Assembly: GCF_027366395.1 (NCBI RefSeq)
Contig: NZ_CP114771.1
Coordinates: 310,001-374,000 of the forward strand
Direction: 5' to 3'
Length of the DNA: 64,000 bases
Source of the DNA: Endozoicomonas sp. GU-1
GTDB taxonomy: Bacteria > Pseudomonadota > Gammaproteobacteria > Pseudomonadales > Endozoicomonadaceae
Shown: piece by piece, positions 8,601-17,583 of the stretch
How positions within the stretch are numbered: position 1 is the stretch's first letter
Layout of the letters: each line of letters opens with the position of its first letter
Translations under genes and position numbers: made by a program
Notes under the pieces: model-generated
Databases searched by the model: none
Seen by the model: the letters and a program-made list of their open reading frames with translations, nothing else
Told to the model about the DNA's origin: nothing

Positions 8601-10625
8601 TTCTCGGAGAGCAATTGGCTTTTAGCACACGTAGGTCTGCTTTTTGGCATAAAAGCTGATCATAGGAGATAGATCCAAAATTCTTTTTATTGCCATTGAC
8701 AAAGCTGTTCACCGCCTTGGTTTTGTCAACCGTTCCTAAAATGTACCCACCCCCGATGCCGGCGTATGCACGGTCACCCGTGGTTGTGACATGGCTGTTC
8801 ACCGCCGTGGTGTGGGCAACCGTTCCTTCAATGTAAACCACCCCACCCCCGATGCCGGCGGATGCATATCTACCCTCGGTCTTGACCGTGCTGTACACCG
8901 CCGTGGTGTTGGCAACCGGTCCTGTGACCGCCCCCCCCCCCCCGATGCCAGCGTATGATTCATCACCCGAGGTTGTGACATGGCTGTACACCGCCGTGGT
9001 GTTGACAACCGTTCCTCCATTTAACCCCCCCCCCCCCCGATGCCAGCGTATGATTCATAACCCGAGGTTGTGACATGGCTGTTCACCGCCGTGGTGTCGG
9101 CAACCTTTCCTTCACCCCCCCCCCCCCCCCCCCGATGCCGGCTTTTGCATCTCTACCCTTGGTTTTGACATTGCTGTACACCGCCGTGGTTTTGGCAACC
9201 GTTCCTCCACCGTCAACCTCCCCCCCCCCCCCGATGCCGGCGTCTGCATACCAACCCGAGGTTGTGACATGGCTGTTCACCGCCGTGGTGTCGGCAACCG
9301 TTCCTCCACGTCGAACCCCCCCCCCCCCCGATGCCGGCGTCTGCATACCAACGCGAGGTTGTGACATTGCTGTTCATCGCCGTGGTGTTGGCAACCGTTC
9401 CGTCAACCCGCCCACCCCCGATGCCGGCTAATCCCCATGTACCCGAGGTTTCGACCCTGCTGTTCAACGCTGTGGTGTTGGCAACCTTTCCTCCAGCGTT
9501 AATCCCCCCCCCCCCCCCGATGCCGACGTATGCATGAAAACCCACGGCTTTGACTGTGCTGTTCACCGCCGTGGTGTTGGCAACCGTTCCTCCACGTTCA
9601 ACAATCCCCCCCCCCCGATGCCGGTTTCTGCCCGAGGACCCGTAGTTTTGACATGGCTGTTCACCGCCCTGGTATTGGCAACCGTTCCTCCAGCTTTAAC
9701 CTCCCCCCCCCCCCCCGATGCCGGCGTCTGCCCGAAAACCCGAGGTTGTGACATGGCTGTTCACCGCCATGATGTTGGCAACCATTCCTTTAACCCGCCC
9801 CCCCCCCCCGATGCCGGCGTCTGCATACATACCCGAGTTGACAATATGAACATTGACCGCCCGGATATTACTGACTGTGCCAGTATCATCAACAACACAG
9901 GCTGCTAACCCGGTCGTCTTCTGGGAATTTATATTGGCATCAGTAAAGTGAAGGTTCCTGATGCTGCCTTGCAGAGTGTCAACAAAACAGTCAGACAGGC
10001 CTCTGATGGTATGGCACTGCCCATCGTACTCCCCGGTGAATGTGCCAATGGGTTTATGGTCTTTACTGACAACAATATCCGCTGTCTGTTGATATTTGCC
10101 GTTTGGTGGAAATTCGGGATGTCGACCAATCTTGCCCAGGTCTTCTGCATTATTAATCGATTTCGAATTCGCATACTGAAAAGAACTGGCCAGCGTGCCA
10201 AGTGCAAGCAGTCCCTTGGCTCCCTGACTCCCTTGATAGTAGGCCGTGGATGGCTGTTGAAGGGGTACGGTTTTCGAGCCGGGTTCTTTTTCCCGGGTTT
10301 CTTTTAATATCTGTGGTAATTCCGGTTTTGCATCCGGCCCGGGCAAACCGCTCCCGGACCAGGCATTGGCCATATCTTTCGCCATGAAAAGGATGGAACT
10401 CGATGGCAGGATAGTTGTTGTGGCCAGTCGCAAAAGATCTTTCACTGCTTTGCGGGAATTAAAACTGAGGTGAGGGTCTTCTGTTGGAATCAATGATTTC
10501 ATAAATGCTTTAGAAACAGCAACGCCATGGCCGAGCCAGGAATATTCGGCACCATTCCCTGAACATTGGGAAGCGCTGTCGCAAATTGGTTGCTGAATTG
10601 ATTGCTGAATGGGTTGCTGAATCAT
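5677..10625 (-). CDS. Giant modular GLUG-like repeat protein with poly-G coding tracts, frames broken
   Basis: Starts at ATG 10625 with CAGGAG nine bases upstream and ends at 5677. As one gene it would encode about 1,650 residues. Order: 115-residue head with QQP repeats, no signal peptide; then three super-modules. Each has a lead-in domain (about 10160-9833, 8560-8226, 7250-6905; GKIGRxP, FTGEYDGQC, GLSDCFVDTL), a block of 32-residue repeats (about 12, 6 and 7 copies; VANTTAVNSHVTT then AGIGGGG), and a cap with SISNDQLLCQ and paired Cys (about 8720-8565, 7700-7545, 6265-6110). A Thr/Ala-rich stretch, one hydrophobic segment (GSLLAGGLGLGIAGYSTYQW) and a charged tail end it. The repeat resembles GLUG motifs of surface adhesins and proteases, probably a beta-helix. 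The Gly runs come from poly-G, and the frame changes about ten times. Function is inferred: surface or effector protein. Confidence 0.75.
6496..9809 (+). repeat. Seventeen poly-C tracts (C10-C19) inside the GLUG gene
   Basis: Start positions and lengths on the plus strand: 6496 C12, 6594 C12, 6782 C13, 6876 C10, 7728 C14, 7826 C10, 8008 C15, 8194 C12, 8931 C13, 9025 C14, 9115 C19, 9220 C13, 9316 C14, 9504 C15, 9606 C11, 9703 C14, 9798 C12. Each sits just before GATGCCGGC, once per 96-base repeat, and encodes the Gly run of AGIGGGG. The protein frame is kept across 9798, 9504, 9220, 8931, 8194, 8008, 6782 and 6496. It changes at the other nine tracts and at an interrupted G5-T-G5 stretch at about 7915-7925. 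Several units (for example near 6690, 7920, 8112 and 8850) have an interrupted run instead. Confidence 0.9.
7250..7541 (-). repeat. 36-bp tandem repeat encoding AAKESTPTTAST
   Basis: About eight copies of a 36-base unit, recognised by GTTGACTCTTTAGCGG recurring every 36 bases on the plus strand. On the coding strand each encodes a 12-residue Thr/Ser/Ala/Lys unit forming a flexible linker between the second cap and the third lead-in of the GLUG protein. A shorter degenerate version lies at about 5945-6105. Being a multiple of three, copy-number change keeps the frame. Confidence 0.85.
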
Positions 10626-10697
10626 AAACAGGACTCCTGCTGTTGTATGTATAACAGTGCATTAGAAAGTGCACAAAAAATGACGGTGCACTCCCTT

Positions 10698-10935
10698 GTT
10701 CGTTTATGCAGTGACGTAAAAGTTCCCGGGTTATGTTTTTTTTATAGTGGACGCGATGCCTACGTTAAAAGTGTCGTGTTATCTTTATACTTGAATGGTG
10801 GTAAAACTAATTAAAATTAGCGGAAAAAGTAGCGTTTTAATCCTTTTACCTTATTGATGGCCGTTTATTCAGATGTAATTTTGTATTCCTATTCGTCTAT
10901 GCAGTGACGTAAAATTTTCCATTTTTTTTATTTTA
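10698..10935. promoter_or_regulatory. Direct repeat pair upstream of the GLUG gene
   Basis: The string TATGCAGTGACGTAAAA occurs at about 10704 and again at about 10898, about 193 bases apart. Both copies follow TTCGT and are followed by similar CC-containing and poly-T/AT-rich bases. They lie in the AT-rich 10626-11184 gap upstream of the minus-strand GLUG start, with no credible gene between them. A pair of regulator sites or duplicated promoter DNA is plausible; no regulator is identified. The rest of the gap shows nothing I can name. Confidence 0.45.
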
Positions 10936-11184
10936 GGGTATAAAAAGTCACACCGTCGTTTATCCATTAGACAATTTCTTTTTTTGCACCATCGAAAACC
11001 AGCCCCATCAACCGCCCAAAAAAGAAGCATTCCTGATCAGCATCGTTTTATTCAGTCTGGGAAAATGTCGCCGCCCGCTTCCCGAAAAGCTGGAACCACT
11101 TGTGCTTTTGCGGGCAGCGGGGGGCGGGCAGCGTCCGTAGAAATGTCGAAGTTATTTCAGGACAGCTCATCAGCCATTGGGGAA

Positions 11185-12189
11185 TCAGCGCTCTGGTGCA
11201 GTGGTCAGGCCAAAATGTTGCTGTGAAAAAGCAACTCGTTCTTCAATAGGCAGGTCATGCTTGCGCAGGGATTCAATCATTTTCAGCCTGGGCTCAATCC
11301 CCTGGCCATTGGCAATCTGAATCGCCAGGCCCGGTCGGGCGTTGAGTTCCAGAATCAGAGGGCCAAGATGTTTGTCCAGCACCAGATCGACACCCAGGTA
11401 GCCCAGGTTGGTCATCTCATAGCAGGTAGCAGACAGGCATAATATCTTGTGCCAGTGGGGCACGTTGAGGGTTGCGAAATTGTGGCCCGTATCCGGATGC
11501 AGGCTGACCGGCAAATCATGCTGCACACTTCTCAGGCTGTTGCCGGTTGCCATGTCCAGGCCGACGCCGACTGCCCCCTGGTGCAGGTTGGCCTTGCCAT
11601 CGGATTTCCGGGTGGCCAGGCGCATCATTGCCATAACCGGAAAGCCCCGGAACACAATGACCCGGATATCCGGTACACCTTCAAAGCTGTAGTCATTAAA
11701 AATGGGGTCAGCAACGATCAGGTTTTCGATGACGGCGACGTCTGATTTGCCGCCCAGACTGTAGAGACCGCCGAGAATATTGGACACATCACGGCTAATG
11801 GCGTCAAAGGATAGACTTTCGCCGCTGGCCTTGACGTATCGATCACCATCACGGCCGGTAATCACCAGAATGCCTTTGCCGCCGCTGCCCTTGGCCGGTT
11901 TGATAACAAACTTCTCCAGTGGTTCCAGAATGCCCTTTAACTTGCGGATATCGGACTGGTATTCAATCACGCCAATCAGTTTTGGAACATCAACACCGGC
12001 TTTCTCGGCCATGCGTTTGGTGGTCAGTTTGTCGTCCACCAGGGGCAGGAGGCGTCTGGGGTTATATCGGGAGATATAATTCAGGTTGCGGCTGTTCATG
12101 CTCAGTATCCCGGTCTCTTTGAGCCGGGAGGGTGAGGTAATTGAGTGTTTTGCCAGCGCGTTGTGCACCAGGCTTGTTAACCATCCCAT
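11185..12189 (-). CDS. RimK-related ATP-grasp (alpha-L-glutamate ligase-like) protein
   Basis: 334-residue cytoplasmic ATP-grasp enzyme of the RimK-related E-ligase-like family. Visible elements: a lysine-bearing FVIKPAKGSGGKGI glycine-rich loop (about residues 94-107), a DIRVIVFRG segment, and LILELNARPGLAIQIAN near the C-terminus, which supplies the Mg-binding Glu and Asn. RimK proteins add glutamate to protein C-termini; here the acceptor is unknown. It is the last gene of a minus-strand set after the 7TM/transglutaminase-like gene (12 bases between them) and the retropepsin-like lipoprotein gene. That trio recurs in Pseudomonas and relatives, which supports a common pathway at the cell envelope. 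Confidence 0.85.
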   Translation of the reverse strand: MGWLTSLVHNALAKHSITSPSRLKETGILSMNSRNLNYISRYNPRRLLPLVDDKLTTKRMAEKAGVDVPKLIGVIEYQSDIRKLKGILEPLEKFVIKPAKGSGGKGILVITGRDGDRYVKASGESLSFDAISRDVSNILGGLYSLGGKSDVAVIENLIVADPIFNDYSFEGVPDIRVIVFRGFPVMAMMRLATRKSDGKANLHQGAVGVGLDMATGNSLRSVQHDLPVSLHPDTGHNFATLNVPHWHKILCLSATCYEMTNLGYLGVDLVLDKHLGPLILELNARPGLAIQIANGQGIEPRLKMIESLRKHDLPIEERVAFSQQHFGLTTAPER

Positions 12190-12201
12190 GGAAACCGACC
12201 T

Positions 12202-13735
12202 CTACTTATCTGAATGAACCAGTGGATAGAACCGCTTGAGTTCAAGCAGTCGATAGCCGGTGTACTGACCAAGCAGCAGAACAATGCCCAACAAGGTGAG
12301 CATCAGTTCAGGGAAGTTGAAGGTGAGCTGTTCAACAATGGGATTGGACATCAACAGGTAACTCAGGGTGGCTACCAGAAGACTGCCGCCGCCTTCTTTC
12401 ACGACATCGCCGGGGCCTTCTTCTTCCCAGAGGATGGACATCCGCTCAATGGTCCATGCCAGAATGATCATCGGGAAGAAAGTGACCGTCAGTGCCTGGG
12501 TAATGCCCAGTTTCCAGCTGAAGATGCTCATGGCGGCCATGATCAGAATGACAACAATGATGACAGCCCCCAGCCGTGCCACTAGCAGCATGTTTTGCTG
12601 ACTAAGGAAAGACCGTATCCATAAACCAATGGATACCAGGGGAGGTGAAAATCACCAGCCCGGGTATTAATTGAGTTTGCAGGAAAGCCATGGCAATAAG
12701 CACCGGCATAAAGGTACCGGAGGTGCGCAGGCCAACGATGATGCGCATAAATAGCACAACCAATACCCCGATCGGTATCAACAGAATGATCTTGAAGGCA
12801 TTCTGGACTTCCAATGGCAGGGAGTAGATGGAAAAGTCTATTAAGGCGGCACCATCCTGGTTTGCCTGGGTGAGTGCCAGCTCCCGGGTCGGGGCATTCT
12901 GGGAAATAATAGAGAACCTGACGTCAGAGTTAACCCCGCCCATCACATCCAGCAGTGATTTGGCCCCGCGCTGCCAGAGAAAGAAGGCGTCCGGGTTACC
13001 TGCTTTACCGGTTTTGGGATCAAAGAGCTGCCATTCGGTGCCATCATACACCTCTATCATGTCGATAATGGGTTGTCTGCGTCGGCCATCTTCCAGGTGC
13101 AGGCCCCGGACAATGCGAGCGGGGATATTATTCATGTGGAGTAGATTGACCAGCAAGTCCGGAAGCTTGACCCCTTCTTCCACCATGCCGAGCAGCATAT
13201 TGGTGTTCTGGCCGGGTTCTTTGGCATTAAACTGGCTGATCATGGAGCCGACAAAACTGACCGTGTCGGCTGAGTGTTCAGTCACCTGTTTTAACAGGCT
13301 TTTGGCCGCGGTTTGATAGGGTTCGGGCAGCACGGGCGCAATGAACGGTTCGGGCTGGTCATTCACGTTGGGGTTGATGCCGGGCTCCAGGCGGATCTTA
13401 ACCTTATAAAACAGATCCTGGCGACCATCCGCTTTGCGGATACTCCAGACGGCACGGCGCTGACCGCCATCGTTGGTCTGGTTAATGCCATAGCCGGGTG
13501 AGGCAAAGGATTCATCGAGAATTCTTACATCGGGCTGCTGATCCGGAAGGGTCAGGCTTGCCTGGGCAGCCTGTCCCCGGGCTTTGAAGCTCACCCAGGC
13601 TTCAATACTCCAGACAGTAGAGACATCCTTGCCCAATAGCGGAAAACCCAGTGCAAAGTGTTTGTACAGGGTTAATCCCAGGCCGGCGACAATCAGTCCG
13701 GCAATCATAAGGCCAAGCTGAAAACGACCTTTCAT
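12202..13735 (-). CDS. Inactive-transglutaminase / 7TM membrane protein, frame change near 12643
   Basis: Two frames, 13735-12602 and about 12640-12202, join into one 510-residue protein if the C4 near 12643 (coding strand TCCCCTGG) loses one base. The junction then reads GLVIFTSLVSIGLWIRSFLS. Order: N-terminal membrane anchor (about 7-27), a periplasmic transglutaminase-like domain lacking an evident Cys-His-Asp triad, then seven hydrophobic helices with a conserved GLRTSGTFMPVLIA loop. This is the family described as inactive transglutaminase fused to seven transmembrane helices, which normally has about this length. It lies between the retropepsin-like and ATP-grasp genes, probably one operon. 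An assembly error is at least as likely as a true break. Confidence 0.8.
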
Positions 13736-13789
13736 TCTTTTCCTCGCTTTTAACTGTCTATCCTGGGTTCAGTTGATAGGAAGAACCTG

Positions 13790-13965
13790 AACCTGCTAAC
13801 GGCTTTCTGCCGCTCAGGGTGATGTTGCCAACGGCCTTTTAAAGAAGGGAACCACAAAGGCACAGAGACACAAAGTTTTTTCTGGGCTCAGCAAGCAAAA
13901 AAGGCCTCCTTTGTGCCTTCGTGTCTTTGTGGTTCAGGGCTTTTATCGCTTTTGCGACACCCACT
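13790..13965. repeat. Dispersed palindromic repeat, family B
   Basis: Inverted repeat with GAACCACAAAGGCACAGAG on the left and CTTCGTGTCTTTGTGGTTC on the right, ending at the stop codon of the retropepsin-like gene. A related copy in opposite orientation lies at 19019-19200 downstream of glnD, and the similarity extends into the flanks on both sides. Both copies sit just past a gene 3' end, like BIME/REP elements. Confidence 0.8.
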
Positions 13966-15128
13966 CAAGGCTGTTTGGTATCCGATGTGTATTCCCTGGA
14001 TACATCCACAAGCGCTCGTTTCTCAAGGAAACGGGCACCGATCAATGCCGGGAATTCATAGTTTTCCCGGCTGCGCAAAGTGAATTGTGTCGGCACAAGG
14101 ATGTCACCAATGCTGGCATTCAGCGTGATCACCGGGCGTCGTTCAGGCTCTTCTCCATGACGTTTGATCCGAACAAACCGGGTGACCGGCTCCTGCATGG
14201 AGATAAGATCACCAGTGGAGTTTGCCAATCGGAAGCGAACCCAGTCTTTGCCATCTTTTTCAAAAAACTCAATATCCCGTGCATCAATGGAGGAGGTCAG
14301 GGCTCCGGTATCAATTCGGGCTTTGAGGACTGTATCGGCATCAGGCAGCGTCATATGTTCAACAGCGCCCACGGTGACCAGACCTTTAATGCTGACCGGT
14401 TTGATGATCGCCCTGGTGTAGGATTTCTGGGTAACGGGAACCAGGGCTTTACGGTTATTGGAGCTGATCACCGTTTTAGTGGCAATATGCTTCTGATTGA
14501 CGTCGATAACGGCCAGATCCTGCATAAAGCTGCGCCCGATCAGCAGTGGTGACTCATAGTTGCTGCGATCTGTCAGTGAAACAGGCACTGACTGGGTAAT
14601 GTCACCGATGGTTATGGTCATCATGACAATCGGGCGCTCCACCGATGGGAGCCCCGGACGTTTGATCCGGGTGACACTTTTCAGCGGTAACTCCATCAGC
14701 TCAGTCCCTTTGGACGTACGATGCAGCTCAAACCTGACCCACTTTTTGCCATCACGCTCAAAAAACTGGATCTCTCTGGCATCCACGGAACTGTTTTCTG
14801 CGCCGGTATCCAGCTTTGCCTCCATTTTGAGGTTCAGGTTTGGCAGGGTAGCGGTTTCGTTGATGCCAAGAACGAGCAGGCCATCCTGGTGAGCCGGTGT
14901 CTGGATGGTCTGCTCACGAATGGTAATCGTATGGGTATCGGCAGGAGGTTTTGTTTGTGCCTCGGGCTTTGCTGGCACCATGGGGTGTTCCGACGTCTCC
15001 GGAACCGGAACGGGTTGGGTAATACGAGAATCGTCCTTGGCAGGACGCTCTTTATTAAAAGCTGTCTGGCATCCGGTTAAAATCATGGTTAAAACAAATA
15101 AAGCAGGCAGAGCCAAGTTGCGGAACAT
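13965..15128 (-). CDS. Lipoprotein with two tandem retropepsin-like (RimB/zinc protease family) domains
   Basis: 387 residues. A lipoprotein signal ends at LTGC (Cys20), so the mature protein is predicted to be membrane-anchored in the periplasm. After a Pro-rich linker come two copies of the PF05618-type retropepsin-like domain, each opening with an aspartate motif: KLDTGAENSSVDARE at about 107 and RIDTGALTSSIDARD at about 272. Each ends with a LLIGRSFMQD or ALIGARFLEKR segment. Family members usually have a single domain of about 150 residues, so this is an internal duplication that could act as a single-chain pseudo-dimer, as in pepsin. It is the first gene of the set with the 7TM protein and ATP-grasp ligase. 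Stop codon TGA at 13965-13967. Confidence 0.85.
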   Translation of the reverse strand: MFRNLALPALFVLTMILTGCQTAFNKERPAKDDSRITQPVPVPETSEHPMVPAKPEAQTKPPADTHTITIREQTIQTPAHQDGLLVLGINETATLPNLNLKMEAKLDTGAENSSVDAREIQFFERDGKKWVRFELHRTSKGTELMELPLKSVTRIKRPGLPSVERPIVMMTITIGDITQSVPVSLTDRSNYESPLLIGRSFMQDLAVIDVNQKHIATKTVISSNNRKALVPVTQKSYTRAIIKPVSIKGLVTVGAVEHMTLPDADTVLKARIDTGALTSSIDARDIEFFEKDGKDWVRFRLANSTGDLISMQEPVTRFVRIKRHGEEPERRPVITLNASIGDILVPTQFTLRSRENYEFPALIGARFLEKRALVDVSREYTSDTKQP

Positions 15129-15506
15129 GTGACAAGCACTACGTTTTTTGGGGACTATTTAAGGCGCACACATTTTATGCGTGCAGCCATGGCGGTTGCC
15201 TGTCATCAACAAAACCGTAGAGCCTAAAGGAGTCCGGTGATAGTGGCTGAAGTATTGGCAACTAAAAGCGAGGAAGCTTACTTGATCTGCCTTCGCTTGC
15301 CAATTGTTAATCTTGACTAAATTCTGAGATGTGACGGGAGCCGAAGGTTTATGTCCATAGGGGAGGGAGCAGAAACAGGGGGGTGTTGAAAAATAACTTT
15401 TGCTATTAAGGACCTGCTTGCATTTGAGACTGATATTTCAGTAGCCGCTCTATAAGGCAGCCCGGATAGCCAGGCTACCCGGGCAACAAAAAATGGTTGT
15501 GATTTA
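15129..15506. other. Intergenic region with a stable palindrome
   Basis: 378 bases between the brnQ 3' end and the retropepsin-like gene start. A strong hairpin is formed by GCCCGGATAGCC and GGCTACCCGGGC at about 15460-15484, just past the brnQ stop, without a clear T run. It may be a weak terminator or RNA-stabilising end. Nothing else is evident. Confidence 0.4.
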
Positions 15507-16838
15507 TTATGGCGTTTGACAGTTCGAAGCAGGTCTGATGATCAAGCCAATTAGAACGGTAATGATTAATACCGCCAGAGACGGAAGTAGCCAGACCATA
15601 TGTGCTTCATAGCCGGGAATCATGCTAAAAGGCTGTAATGCTGCCTGTAGCATTGCAAAATCTTTTATGCGCAGAACATCAATGATACTGAAGATGAAAA
15701 TGACCGCCAGTGTGGCCCGGTAAGTCAGGACGGGCCCGGGCAGCCAGTCACGAATAAGCCCCAGGAAAATCAATGTTATGGAGATTGGGTAGAGAATCAG
15801 CAGTACCGGAATAAAAAGGTCAATAATCTCGTTTAACTCCATATTGGCAAAAAAGACACAGACAATGCTGATGATGGTGACGATGGTTCGATAGCTGACC
15901 CTATCGAACATTTCATCAAAGTACTCACTGGCGGCGGTGATACAGCCAATGGCCGTGGTCAGGCAGGCCAGGGTGACCACAGCGGCGAGCAGTGCTATCC
16001 CGGTGGTTCCGAACAGTGTCTCGGCATAAAGGGTCAGGATTTGCCCGCCGTTGTCCGGCTCGGGGGCTATCTCCCGGCTGGTGGCTCCCAGGTAGAAAAG
16101 CGAGAGGTACACCAGGGCAAGCCCGGCCGCTGCGATGATGCCGGTAATGATACTGTAACGAAACAGGCTGGACTTATCTTCAATACCATGGGATTTGAGA
16201 TTGGTGATGATGACAATGCCGAACATCAGTGCTGCGAGGGCATCCATGGTCATATAACCCTCAAGGAATCCCTTGATAACCGGCGATTCGGTATAAGTAC
16301 CCATGGCCTGCCCGGGAATGCCGAGCGGTGAAAAAATGGGTGAGAGGCCGAGAATGACCAGCAGGGCAATTAATGCTGGAGTGATCAGTTCGCCTACCGA
16401 CTCCAGCAGTTTTCCGGGCCGGATAGACAGATACCATGAGATACTGAAAAAGATCAGACTGAATATCAGCTGACTGAGCTTGCCGGGTTCGGCCAGAAAC
16501 GGTGTGATTCCCACTTCAAAAGAGACCAGGGCGGTTCTTGGAACGGCATACAGGGGGCCAATGATCAGGTAAATGCAGGAGCCAAGGGCGATGATCAGGG
16601 CTCTGGGCATTTCGCCACTGATTTCGTTGAATCCGCCACCCACTCTGGCGATGGCAACAATGCCCAATAGTGGCAGGCCGACGCCGGTAAGCAGGAAACC
16701 TGCAGCGGCATACCACATATCTTGCCCTGCCAGTTGTCCCACCATGGGGGGGAAAATCAGGTTTCCTGCCCCGAGAAACATGGCAAATACCATAAACCCC
16801 ATACCGACAATATTCTGTAAACTCAGTTTTTGTTTCAT
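15507..16838 (-). CDS. brnQ: Branched-chain amino acid:cation symporter
   Basis: 443-residue polytopic inner-membrane transporter of the LIVCS family, importing Leu, Ile and Val with Na+ or H+. The N-terminal signature GMGFMVFAMFLGAGNLIFPP is characteristic, and about twelve hydrophobic helices follow along the whole length. Length matches family members (about 440). It stands alone on the minus strand with its own upstream gap. Confidence 0.93.
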   Translation of the reverse strand: MKQKLSLQNIVGMGFMVFAMFLGAGNLIFPPMVGQLAGQDMWYAAAGFLLTGVGLPLLGIVAIARVGGGFNEISGEMPRALIIALGSCIYLIIGPLYAVPRTALVSFEVGITPFLAEPGKLSQLIFSLIFFSISWYLSIRPGKLLESVGELITPALIALLVILGLSPIFSPLGIPGQAMGTYTESPVIKGFLEGYMTMDALAALMFGIVIITNLKSHGIEDKSSLFRYSIITGIIAAAGLALVYLSLFYLGATSREIAPEPDNGGQILTLYAETLFGTTGIALLAAVVTLACLTTAIGCITAASEYFDEMFDRVSYRTIVTIISIVCVFFANMELNEIIDLFIPVLLILYPISITLIFLGLIRDWLPGPVLTYRATLAVIFIFSIIDVLRIKDFAMLQAALQPFSMIPGYEAHMVWLLPSLAVLIITVLIGLIIRPASNCQTP

Positions 16839-17015
16839 GTTTTCAGCTTCCAGAATTCCCGATTATTGAAGTTTTATCGGGATCTGCTCCTTTTTTACAT
16901 TAATTAAATGGCCTTTCTGATGACAGATAACCAGCTGCCTGCTATCAGTATGGACGCTATCTGTGAAAGTGGTAGCAGGGCAATCGACGAGCCCGAACAG
17001 TGTGGCGGCAATCAT

Positions 17016-17501
17016 TTAATGATTTCCCGGAGGTGCTGAACAAAGGTCATCATGGGGCTGATCATTGCTGATTTGCTGCAAGCTTTCCTGCAACAGGCAA
17101 ATCAGGGTTTCATGATCACCGGCTTCCAGGAAAACATCCGGGCTTTGGCACAGCCGGTTGTCCCAGAGCACTGCCATATTGTAGGGCTCACCAAAGGGTG
17201 GAATGGCTCCGGGTTCGCAGTCTTTGAACCTGGAGTTCAGTTCGTGTTCTGTGGCGAACTGCAGTTTTGAGTTGGTGATTTGGCTCACCTGGTGAATATT
17301 GACCCGGTTAGCGGCCGGTAAAATGGCCATCAGGTAGTGATCAAGGCTATCTTTCAGGATCACTGCCTTGGCCAGCTGGTGCAATGGAATTCGGGCGGCG
17401 ATGGCGCTCTGCACGGAACTTTTGCTGGGTTGATGTCGGATGGTTTGATAGGGAATATGCTGCCTGGCAAGGTAATCGTAAACTGTGTTGGCAATGCTCA
17501 T
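17016..17501 (-). CDS. YbaK/ProX-type aminoacyl-tRNA deacylase-associated protein
   Basis: About 161 residues from ATG 17501; a GTG four codons earlier is possible. The CEPGAIPPFGEPYNM motif at about residues 100-114 is the hallmark loop of the YbaK/ProXp superfamily, trans-editing domains that hydrolyse mischarged tRNA such as Ala- or Cys-tRNA(Pro). The lysine in KAVILKDS is the usual substrate-proximal Lys. The exact substrate class cannot be read from the sequence. It is a single-gene unit, with a MITE-like element and corA upstream of it. Confidence 0.85.
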   Translation of the reverse strand: MSIANTVYDYLARQHIPYQTIRHQPSKSSVQSAIAARIPLHQLAKAVILKDSLDHYLMAILPAANRVNIHQVSQITNSKLQFATEHELNSRFKDCEPGAIPPFGEPYNMAVLWDNRLCQSPDVFLEAGDHETLICLLQESLQQISNDQPHDDLCSAPPGNH

Positions 17502-17583
17502 GATGGAAATCACCCCAGTAAATTTTGGCTTGAGGTGAAAAGAGTATAGCCGCTGATGGTTTTATTTCAGTGGCTATCGGTAT

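Noticed and set aside
5930-9908. Plus-strand reading frames through the GLUG region, rich in PPPP, and a regular 96-base periodicity resembling a CRISPR array
   Set aside because: The frames are the complement of the coding repeats. The repeat units are coding, diverged and lack unique spacers of constant length between identical repeats.
10984-11226. Plus-strand 80-codon frame upstream of the ATP-grasp gene end
   Set aside because: No ribosome site, unusual composition, overlaps the 3' end of the ATP-grasp gene.
13911-14552. Plus-strand frame opposite the retropepsin-like gene
   Set aside because: Antisense of a well-supported lipoprotein gene and starts in a repeat.
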